A stretch of 5,352 nucleotides of DNA, taken from positions 1-5,352 of the forward strand of contig WRNK01000104.1 in NCBI GenBank assembly GCA_009776675.1, written 5' to 3'. Each line of letters opens with the position of its first letter. Position 1 is the first letter of the stretch. The notes under the pieces were generated by a model that saw only the letters and a program-made list of their open reading frames with translations, was not told the origin of the DNA and made no database searches. The stretch comes from Methanimicrococcus sp. (lineage in GTDB: Archaea; Halobacteriota; Methanosarcinia; Methanosarcinales; Methanosarcinaceae). Both the position numbers and the translations under genes were made by a program. This document shows positions 1 through 5,055 of this stretch, piece after piece.

Positions 1-1342
1 CGCCGATTTTATTTTTGTTTTCGCCTTCGCTTTCCTCGTTTCCTTCATTTTCCGCTTCAAGTTCTAAAAGGATGGCTTTTTTCAACAAAATGACGTCGCC
101 GACATTCAGTTTTTTGGCGGGCTCAACGCTTTCAGCAATGATGTAGCGGTCGGTTTTCAAGCCCGATATGGTGCAATATTTTCCAATGAGCTCTTTTTTA
201 ATGACGTCATTGACACATTCAGGATCAAGTGTTTCTGTTGCCATTTGGATGGCTTCGTCCAGTCCGAAACCGAGTATTTTTTGGGTCAAATCACAGTTGA
301 TGATAACTTCACGGGCTTGTGATCCGTCATCCAAGACCGCTTTAATCCGCAAATCATATTTTCCTTTCACTTTTCCGTGTTCGCCGCATTGCCCTTTTGA
401 CATCACTTTGTTGCAGTCGGGACACCTTTTGACAAGCCCCGAACCGGCTTGAATGTCAACGACACATCCTGTTAACGAAAAAATGGTCGGTCTGACCTCA
501 ATGTCTTCCTCCAGTTCTGATAATTTTCCGATGCGGTTTACTTCAATTGAAAAATTGCTGTTCCATTCTTTGACGATTGCGTTTGAGAATAAGTATGATT
601 TTTCAATCTCAACGGATTCGACGTCCGCTGTTTTCCAAATTGTAAAACGTGCGGTTCCGGTTTCGTCGCCCAAAACGCCGGCAAAAGCAATGCTTTCGTG
701 TGTGTTTTCAAAAATTTGAATCACTTTTGCTTTCAAATCCGTCCAAAGGCCGTCGCGGTCAAGTTCCGAGACTGTCCGAATTTCGTTGACACGTTCGCCA
801 TCAACTCTTTCGTACTTCGGTATTTCTTTTTCAGAAGGTTCAATGCTTGTGGCTTTGTTTAAATCAACACTCACTTTTCCGTTCCACAGTTTTACAATGG
901 TGTTTTTGAATTGGTATGTTTTATTCAATTCAAGAAGCGGAAGATGGGAATTTTCCCAAAGCATAAATTTGACGATTCCGCTTTCATCCCCGATGAGTCC
1001 GACTTGAGCCACGCTGTCATGCGTCTTTTCCCAAAGCTGAATGACTTTTCCCGTAAAAGAAACCCACGTATCCGCATTTGATAATGCCGTGATTTCAGCA
1101 ATTGTTTTAAAAGCAGCCGTTTCTCTCAGCGGGCTGATTTTTTCTTTGGACAAATTGTATTTTTTCAAAAGAGTGTTGACGACACTTCTTCGCGCCTCAA
1201 GTTCCGGCACTTTGTAAACTGCCACCAATTCGTTGAATTTCGATGCAATTTCCTCATCGGAAATGACGATATTGTACTTTTCAAATATTTTTTGAATGCT
1301 GCAAACATGCTGCATTAATTCTGTTTCGTTCATATTTCTCAT
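1..1342 (-). CDS. RPA-like single-stranded-DNA-binding protein, two OB folds plus zinc finger (3' end cut off by window)
   Basis: Archaeal replication protein A family: binds and protects ssDNA in replication, recombination and repair. 447 residues are visible with no stop, and the C-terminus lies beyond the left edge. Residues about 1-75 form a charged helical N-terminal region. Two similar OB-fold repeats follow: OB1 about 85-168 (VSFTGKVIQLW, IGDESGIVKF) and OB2 about 190-275 (DLKAKVIQIF, LGDETGTARF). A third segment at about 285-410 carries a zinc-finger pattern C307-x2-C310-x8-C319-x2-H322 (CPDC then CGEH). The last visible residues (about 428-442) are Glu-rich, so the end is probably near. 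Two OB folds plus a zinc finger match the layout known for Methanosarcina RPA2 and RPA3. The start at 1342 is chosen because GGAGGT (1354-1349) lies 6 bases upstream; an ATG three codons later (1333) is spaced worse. It is the last visible gene of the nurA-herA cluster. Family assignment is firm; which paralogue it is cannot be told. Confidence 0.9.
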   Translation of the reverse strand, partial: MRNMNETELMQHVCSIQKIFEKYNIVISDEEIASKFNELVAVYKVPELEARRSVVNTLLKKYNLSKEKISPLRETAAFKTIAEITALSNADTWVSFTGKVIQLWEKTHDSVAQVGLIGDESGIVKFMLWENSHLPLLELNKTYQFKNTIVKLWNGKVSVDLNKATSIEPSEKEIPKYERVDGERVNEIRTVSELDRDGLWTDLKAKVIQIFENTHESIAFAGVLGDETGTARFTIWKTADVESVEIEKSYLFSNAIVKEWNSNFSIEVNRIGKLSELEEDIEVRPTIFSLTGCVVDIQAGSGLVKRCPDCNKVMSKGQCGEHGKVKGKYDLRIKAVLDDGSQAREVIINCDLTQKILGFGLDEAIQMATETLDPECVNDVIKKELIGKYCTISGLKTDRYIIAESVEPAKKLNVGDVILLKKAILLELEAENEGNEESEGENKNKIG

Positions 1343-1348
1343 ACCTTG

Positions 1349-1355
1349 ACCTCCT
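1349..1355 (-). promoter_or_regulatory. Shine-Dalgarno site of the RPA gene
   Basis: The minus strand reads AGGAGGT, complementary to the CCTCC-type 3' end of archaeal 16S rRNA, with 6 bases between it and the ATG at 1342. This decides the start over the in-frame ATG at 1333 and shows that the RPA message is translated from a leader, unlike the apparent start of nurA. Confidence 0.8.
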
Positions 1356-1403
1356 GGTATTATTCGATTTTTTTGGGAGGCAATCTCATTTAGGGTGCCG
1401 AGG

Positions 1404-1410
1404 TATAAAG
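1404..1410 (-). promoter_or_regulatory. possible internal TATA element before the RPA gene
   Basis: The minus strand reads CTTTATA. Its centre is about 65 bases upstream of the RPA ATG, so initiation about 26 bases downstream would fall near 1381 and give a leader of about 40 bases that keeps the Shine-Dalgarno site. The bases upstream of it are pyrimidine-rich rather than the purine-rich BRE expected, so this is a weak candidate. If real, it would allow RPA to be expressed separately from nurA-herA. Confidence 0.3.
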
Positions 1411-1435
1411 AGAGAAACGAAGCAGGGTGAAAGTA

Positions 1436-1597
1436 TTAATGATCTCCTTCCCCATTCGGTTCTTTCAACTTTTTTCTTTTTTTAATTCGTTTTAAAACAA
1501 AATAGACTGCTAAGACAGACAAGCAAAAAGCACCAAGAACAATTATGGAAAAAATAATATAGAGTATGAAAAAATATACATCCGGCTGATTCGTCAT
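1436..1597 (-). CDS. small single-pass membrane protein, 53 aa, unknown function
   Basis: Family not recognised. The reading frame encodes 53 residues: a short polar N-terminus (MTNQPD), one strongly hydrophobic segment at about residues 7-35 (YFFILYIIF, then VLGAFCLSVLAVYFVL), and a very basic tail (KRIKKRKKLK, residues 36-45) ending in a short polar stretch. The charge distribution predicts a membrane anchor with the tail in the cytoplasm. Coding status is supported by an excellent ribosome-binding site (AGGAGG at 1612-1607, 9 bases before the ATG) and by its fit in the gap between herA and RPA on the same strand: 58 bases after herA and 93 bases before RPA. A cysteine (C25) lies inside the membrane segment. 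The basic tail could contact nucleic acid, acidic lipid or a partner, but this is speculation. It may simply be an unrelated small membrane protein carried in the operon. Confidence 0.72.
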   Translation of the reverse strand: MTNQPDVYFFILYIIFSIIVLGAFCLSVLAVYFVLKRIKKRKKLKEPNGEGDH

Positions 1598-1606
1598 TTT
1601 ATTCTT

Positions 1607-1612
1607 CCTCCT
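1607..1612 (-). promoter_or_regulatory. Shine-Dalgarno site of the 53-aa membrane protein gene
   Basis: The minus strand reads AGGAGG, with 9 bases between it and the ATG at 1597. It is one of the best matches to the archaeal consensus in the window and is the main evidence that this short frame is translated. Confidence 0.75.
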
Positions 1613-1622
1613 AAGGACATAT

Positions 1623-1644
1623 CATTTTCTTTTCATTTTCTTTT
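1623..1644. repeat. perfect 11-base tandem duplication in the herA-small gene spacer
   Basis: The plus-strand unit CATTTTCTTTT occurs twice back to back (1623-1633 and 1634-1644). In the minus-strand transcript it gives a purine-rich AAAAGAAAATG tract between the herA stop and the Shine-Dalgarno site of the next gene. It is not U-rich in the transcript, so it does not look like an archaeal terminator. It is probably a slippage product in AT-rich spacer DNA, although an unstructured A-rich leader can help ribosome access. Confidence 0.6.
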
Positions 1645-1655
1645 ATTTATTGTAC

Positions 1656-3521
1656 TTACTCATGTTTGACAACACAGTTGCCCAGTCCCGTAATTTCAAC
1701 AATATCTCCGTTGTCGGGGCTGTGGATAATCATTTGCCCTTTCTTCAAGTAAGGCACACGCTTTTCATAATCTGTTGGAATTTTAACGGCATTAATGGCA
1801 GCATCGTTATTGAGGTTTAAAACGATTTTTGTGTTGATCTGCTTTAGGATTTCGGTTTCAATATCCTGCGGGTCTTGTGTAATCAAAAACAAACCGAGTC
1901 CTTCTTTTCGCCCTTGTTTGGCGGCTTCTGCGAATTTGGAAATAATTTTTCCCGACATGACGCCTTCAGCATTTGATAAATAGCGGTGGGCTTCATCCAA
2001 TACCAATATGATCGGCGTATTTTTAATATCCGCATTTCCCGATGTGTTTAATTTGTTGTTCACAATGACAGTCATCATCACAAGGACAATCAAATCACGA
2101 ATGCGGGGGGAGTTGATGTATTCCGTCGGGAAAACCGAAATCTGTCCCGAAGCAAACAATGTTTTATACAATTCCGTGATCGGCTTTGCGTCTTGATCAA
2201 AAACACGCCCATATTCCTTATTGAGCACTTTTCGAACAATGCCATCATAAGTGGCTTCATGAATCTTCTTTGTTTGTTCTGTATATTCGCTTTTCGTCTC
2301 CGGTTTTTCGATAAACGCTTTAAAACCAAGATAAGTCGATGGATTATTCTTATTGGCGGCTCTTTTAAAGTAATCTTCAACCAAAAGTTCCAGCCCGTTT
2401 TTTTGGTTGTCGGGGAGTCCGGCCGTTTCCAAAATCCACGGATTTTTTTTTACAAAAGCAAACGGAATGGTAAATTCCATTTGGTCGGCTTTGGATTTTC
2501 CGGCATAATTCTCTCCCTCTACCTTTGCGACAAACGTTTTCGTATTTTGAAAACCACCATATGCAATTTTTTCAGAATCAAAAGAGAATTGATCCGCCTC
2601 CGTCACTTTTGAATCTTCGTAGAGTTGAGAATATTCATCCTGCGGATCCATGATCACCAAACACGGCAGACTTTTCAATTTCGGGTCGCTGCGCAGCCGG
2701 TATCTGTTGCTGTCGGCTTCAAATTGACGCAGGATATTTTTTGTCAAAAACGTCTTTCCGGTTCCGGTGCTGCCGCAGACAAGCATGTGTCTGAAAATGA
2801 GCGGATCGCCGCTGACATAATCGTTTCTCAAATAGTAAGCAACGGTTGGCGGCACTTGATGGGTTTTGACAAGTTCGCCGCCGACACTTAAATGCCCCAA
2901 AAAGATGCCTTCTTTGGGGATATTTAATCCGACCTGAACTTTTTCTTTATCCAAAACCGGAAGAATCGGCGTATTGGGTTTTGGGATTCTGTCTGCCATA
3001 CGTCTTTGAAGACCGCTTTTTTTATTTTTTTCATACAAAATGCAAATCGGATCAATGGAGGTCAAAAGCTTGTAATCGTTTTCATTGATTCGGCTACCCT
3101 TTTTAGCCAACATGCGCTGTGTATGTATCTCGGTTGCGTCATCCGAACTGAACTCCGGTCGATATTGAAGTTTTGTGACTTTTCCAAACAAATTTTCATT
3201 TTCATAGGGGATGATGACATATGTTCCCAAACGCACGGTTTCGCGCTGATCGGCGGTCACATAGCCGATAATTTTAGAGCCGGTGGGGGTCATTTCAATG
3301 GGCTCGACGCCGGCTGTGACAATGCCGTAGGCTTGGTCATTATTTTCATCATCTTCATTTAACGGTTTTTCATTTAATGGCACTTTATTTTGATCTGTTT
3401 CAATTTCAGCGGCTGCTGCATCGTTTTCATAATTTGAAAATGCCAACTCTTTTTCAAGTTCATCAAAGTCAAATTTTTGAGCCGTTTTATTATTTTCATC
3501 ATCTTTTTGTTCAAAACTCAT
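1656..3521 (-). CDS. herA: HerA hexameric DNA translocase/helicase of the HerA-NurA resection complex
   Basis: ATP-driven DNA pump of the FtsK/HerA class, known to assemble as a hexamer with a NurA dimer and to drive resection of double-strand breaks. The 621 residues contain, in order: an acidic Asp/Glu/Asn-rich N-terminal tail (about 1-62); a HAS-type beta-barrel region (about 64-120, with RLGTYVIIPY and LFGKVTKLQ); Walker A GSTGTGKT (250-257); a DPxxEY motif (MDPQDEY, 291-297, with Asp where Gly is usual); Walker B IILVLDEAHRYL (504-515, D509/E510); a likely arginine finger in QGRKEGLG (R538); and a sensor LITQDP (T548/Q549). It is longer than the roughly 500-residue crenarchaeal HerA because of the N-terminal tail and a lysine-rich insertion between the ATPase motifs. 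The ATG at 3521 is preferred: GGGGAG lies 6 bases upstream and it overlaps the nurA stop. An in-frame ATG at 3611 would lie 101 bases inside nurA without need. All key ATPase residues are intact. Confidence 0.93.
   Translation of the reverse strand: MSFEQKDDENNKTAQKFDFDELEKELAFSNYENDAAAAEIETDQNKVPLNEKPLNEDDENNDQAYGIVTAGVEPIEMTPTGSKIIGYVTADQRETVRLGTYVIIPYENENLFGKVTKLQYRPEFSSDDATEIHTQRMLAKKGSRINENDYKLLTSIDPICILYEKNKKSGLQRRMADRIPKPNTPILPVLDKEKVQVGLNIPKEGIFLGHLSVGGELVKTHQVPPTVAYYLRNDYVSGDPLIFRHMLVCGSTGTGKTFLTKNILRQFEADSNRYRLRSDPKLKSLPCLVIMDPQDEYSQLYEDSKVTEADQFSFDSEKIAYGGFQNTKTFVAKVEGENYAGKSKADQMEFTIPFAFVKKNPWILETAGLPDNQKNGLELLVEDYFKRAANKNNPSTYLGFKAFIEKPETKSEYTEQTKKIHEATYDGIVRKVLNKEYGRVFDQDAKPITELYKTLFASGQISVFPTEYINSPRIRDLIVLVMMTVIVNNKLNTSGNADIKNTPIILVLDEAHRYLSNAEGVMSGKIISKFAEAAKQGRKEGLGLFLITQDPQDIETEILKQINTKIVLNLNNDAAINAVKIPTDYEKRVPYLKKGQMIIHSPDNGDIVEITGLGNCVVKHE
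3511..3521 (-). other. nurA-herA 11-base overlap (translational coupling)
   Basis: The minus strand reads ATGAGTTTTGA: the herA ATG opens at 3521 and the nurA TGA closes at 3511-3513 in another frame. A GGGGAG Shine-Dalgarno-like sequence (3533-3528) sits inside the nurA coding region, 6 bases before the ATG. Such an overlap favours co-translation of two proteins that act in one complex, in agreement with the known HerA-NurA partnership. Confidence 0.8.
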
Positions 3522-4776
3522 CGATATCTCCCCATCGGCTTTTATTGTATGATTTTTCGTCTTCAAACAGTTCTCGGATTTCTTTCTTTTCATCTTTTCC
3601 GATTTTGGCAATTGTATCGGCTTTTATAAGCGTTTCAGGAATTTTGCCGGCGGACAGTTCATAAAGAACTTTTCGGGTGATCCTCTTTCTCATTTCCTCG
3701 TCTTTGATCAGACCGTATAAACTTTCAATTTTAAAGACAAGAAAGTTTCCTTCAAACGGGACGCGAACCATGAAAAAAGCAGGCGTATAATCTTCGTCTG
3801 GGAATTTATGGTTGAGTGATTCCAGAACAAGCGGCGAATTTGTTTTAATTTCCGTATCATAATATTGATCCGGCTGCAAAAACCAGTTTGTAAAAGTTAA
3901 TTTGAATTGTGCGGTTTCATCGGATTCCGGTTTCAAAAGAGACTTGAATAATTGTGTGTCTGTTGCCCACGAAAAATCTGTAAAAATTTTTTCTTCCTTT
4001 GCCTTCTCTTTGACAAGTTTTAATATCTGTGTCTCGGCAGGATTTTTTACAAACCCGATAACCGGCATTTTGTTTTCCAAGTGAAAATCGGCAATATCAA
4101 TATAATTTTGAAGAATTTTTTGGGCGGTTTCATCATGCCGAATGAGGACATTATCAGACGCCACCCCTATCCAATACATCATCTGTTTCGGATAAATCGG
4201 TCCGTCCATTATGAAAAATCCGGCAGGGTCTATCTCTTTTTGAATCCATAAAATATGTTCCGATTCCGATGCGTAAATCGCATAATCATGAACAACCTGC
4301 TTGAATCGAATTTTTAAGAAAGAAGGCTCAATTTGAATCATCTTGCTTTTGCCAAATCCGTCATCAAACGTTTTCCATTCGGAATTTTTCGGCAATTTTG
4401 TGTTTTTGCCAAAAACATACCCCGCACATACGATTGTTCGCTTGCGGTGAAGGTCTAAATTCGTCGGCGTTGATGCGACAACGGCATGGCATATGTCTAA
4501 AAACATGCCCTTTTCCGAAAGAATCGGATTTGTACTCCCGCTGTCAGAAGCATATGTGATTTGAAACTCATCCTCTTCCAAACAAAGGCGCCTTTTATCT
4601 CTTTCTGATCTGAATAAATTCTCGGCAGCCTTGAGAATAATTTTGTCTTCTTGCTTCAATTCAGACAATAATTTAAAAATATCGTTCATCTCTGCGGACT
4701 CTTTTTTGACAGAAACATATTCGATTTCAGATGCAATTTCTGAGATCTTTTTCATGTGAACCGGTTCAAGAGTCAT
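3511..4776 (-). CDS. nurA: NurA-family DNA repair nuclease, partner of HerA
   Basis: NurA is an RNase H-like, Mn-dependent single- and double-strand nuclease that chews 5' strands when loaded by HerA. The 421 residues begin with a helical, charged region (1-70). A motif I strand then carries the predicted metal-binding aspartate in ASDSGSTNP (D78). Next come a helix with acidic residues (SESEHI, E171/E173), a second catalytic strand ending FFIMDGPIYP (D191), the strand PVIGFVKNP (238-246, K243) typical of the family, and a C-terminal strand pair (PAFFMVRVP, FLVFKIE, about 332-351) with H323 shortly before. These fit the NurA fold, with the candidate metal ligands present. The length is somewhat above the 330-450 range midpoint, with no sign of truncation. 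No Shine-Dalgarno precedes the ATG at 4776, but a TATA element sits about 26 bases upstream, indicating a leaderless start. M8 (4755) is the alternative start. It is the first gene of the cluster. Exact ligand assignment is inferred from motif pattern only. Confidence 0.88.
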   Translation of the reverse strand: MTLEPVHMKKISEIASEIEYVSVKKESAEMNDIFKLLSELKQEDKIILKAAENLFRSERDKRRLCLEEDEFQITYASDSGSTNPILSEKGMFLDICHAVVASTPTNLDLHRKRTIVCAGYVFGKNTKLPKNSEWKTFDDGFGKSKMIQIEPSFLKIRFKQVVHDYAIYASESEHILWIQKEIDPAGFFIMDGPIYPKQMMYWIGVASDNVLIRHDETAQKILQNYIDIADFHLENKMPVIGFVKNPAETQILKLVKEKAKEEKIFTDFSWATDTQLFKSLLKPESDETAQFKLTFTNWFLQPDQYYDTEIKTNSPLVLESLNHKFPDEDYTPAFFMVRVPFEGNFLVFKIESLYGLIKDEEMRKRITRKVLYELSAGKIPETLIKADTIAKIGKDEKKEIRELFEDEKSYNKSRWGDIDEF

Positions 4777-4796
4777 ATTTGAATAAATGATACGTT

Positions 4797-4806
4797 AAAA
4801 TATAAA
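4797..4806 (-). promoter_or_regulatory. TATA-box promoter of the nurA-herA cluster, leaderless
   Basis: The minus strand reads TTTATATTTT, preceded by the A-rich word GTAAA that can serve as BRE. The centre of the core (4799-4806) is about 26 bases from the first base of the nurA ATG, which is the archaeal TATA-to-start distance. Transcription would thus begin at or within a few bases of the ATG. With no Shine-Dalgarno before it, nurA is predicted to be translated from a leaderless mRNA. Confidence 0.6.
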
Positions 4807-4838
4807 TTTACTGAAAGCGGGATGAAACTAATGTCATG

Positions 4839-4853
4839 TTATCAATTTGATAA
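4839..4853. repeat. 15-base perfect palindrome TTATCAA-T-TTGATAA
   Basis: Seven-base arms surround a single central T (4846). It lies about 35-45 bases upstream of the nurA TATA element and about 200 bases before sod, so it is placed to bind a dimeric regulator of nurA transcription. It is not an FNR box, which has TTGAT first and ATCAA second. Its left half shares TTATCAATT with two copies at 4901 and 4918. Confidence 0.5.
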
Positions 4854-4883
4854 AATCGCGAGTAAATCATTGAGAGATTTTAT
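4850..4883. repeat. inverted repeat, 8-base arms, 18-base loop
   Basis: ATAAAATC (4850-4857) pairs with GATTTTAT (4876-4883). It partly overlaps the 15-base palindrome, so the two cannot form as hairpins together. The arms are AT-rich and the loop is long, making a stable hairpin unlikely; at best it is an operator with widely spaced half-sites. Confidence 0.3.
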
Positions 4884-4900
4884 ATATTTTGTATATCTTA

Positions 4901-4928
4901 TTATCAATTAACAAGTTTTATCAATTAA
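4901..4928 (+). repeat. direct repeat TTATCAATTAA, two copies 17 bases apart
   Basis: Identical 11-base words begin at 4901 and 4918. A third copy of the first nine bases begins at 4839 within the palindrome. Tandem spacing of less than two helical turns is compatible with cooperative binding of a regulator, though chance cannot be excluded in AT-rich DNA. Confidence 0.45.
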
Positions 4929-4947
4929 TATATTTTAATATCATTAA

Positions 4948-4977
4948 ATCTATCTTTGCAAAGGTTGTAAGATAGAT
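4948..4977. repeat. inverted repeat ATCTATCTT/AAGATAGAT, 9-base arms, 12-base loop
   Basis: The perfect arms are 4948-4956 and 4969-4977. On the plus strand it is followed by A-rich rather than T-rich sequence, and on the minus strand it is not followed by a clear T run, so it does not look like a terminator. It lies just upstream of the candidate sod TATA elements, where an operator or activator site would be expected. A smaller inverted pair GTTGTAA (4964-4970)/TTACAAC (5001-5007) overlaps its right arm. Confidence 0.45.
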
Positions 4978-4984
4978 AAAAAAA

Positions 4985-5024
4985 TTTATAACTTGTACTT
5001 TTACAACTACATGAATTTTATATA
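4985..5024 (+). promoter_or_regulatory. candidate TATA elements of the sod promoter
   Basis: TTTATAA at 4985-4991 would place initiation near 5013 and give a leader of about 43 bases that includes the ribosome-binding site. TTTATATA at 5017-5024 would place initiation near 5046, with a leader of about 10 bases that disrupts or just keeps that site. The upstream element is slightly preferred because it keeps the ribosome-binding site, but the sequence alone does not decide. Confidence 0.4.
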
Positions 5025-5044
5025 ACGGAATATTTATATTTATA

Positions 5045-5049
5045 GGGGA
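5045..5049 (+). promoter_or_regulatory. weak Shine-Dalgarno-like site of sod
   Basis: GGGGA lies 6 bases before the ATG at 5056. It is a weaker match than the AGGAGG sites of the RPA and small membrane protein genes but the spacing is right. Confidence 0.5.
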
Positions 5050-5055
5050 CTTATC

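Larger units (their letters stand above)
4777..5055. other. AT-rich divergent intergenic region between nurA and sod
   Basis: These 279 bases separate two divergent genes and hold no convincing reading frame. They contain a TATA element for nurA near 4800, candidate TATA elements for sod at 4985-4991 and 5017-5024, a 15-base perfect palindrome, two longer inverted repeats and three copies of TTATCAATT. The density of symmetric words suggests protein-binding sites, but strongly AT-rich DNA also produces such words by chance. Confidence 0.6.

Noticed and set aside
168..1007. Plus-strand open frames of 73-94 codons across the first kilobase.
   Set aside because: They are antisense shadows of the RPA gene, with no ribosome-binding sites and no recognisable protein features.
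3522..3611. A 30-residue N-terminal extension of HerA starting at the ATG at 3611.
   Set aside because: It would overlap nurA by 101 bases and its residues are just the out-of-frame reading of the nurA 3' end. The ATG at 3521 has a GGGGAG site at proper spacing and the typical short stop-start overlap.
2008..3664. Plus-strand frames and a short second minus-strand frame within herA and at the end of nurA.
   Set aside because: All lie opposite or out of frame with clearly conserved HerA and NurA motifs and show unnatural composition.
1656..4776. Reading the HerA-NurA pair as an anti-phage defence system.
   Set aside because: HerA-like ATPases do occur in defence islands with nuclease partners, but here both look like complete housekeeping archaeal repair proteins beside RPA, with no mobile element, toxin, methylase or other defence gene in view.
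4948..4977. The 9-base-arm inverted repeat as a transcription terminator.
   Set aside because: It lies between divergent genes with no gene ending into it, and neither strand shows a T tract after it.
4777..5055. A CRISPR array or replication origin in the AT-rich repeat region.
   Set aside because: The repeats are too short (9-11 bases) and irregularly spaced for CRISPR, and there is no ORB-like sequence or adjacent cdc6/orc1 gene to support an origin.
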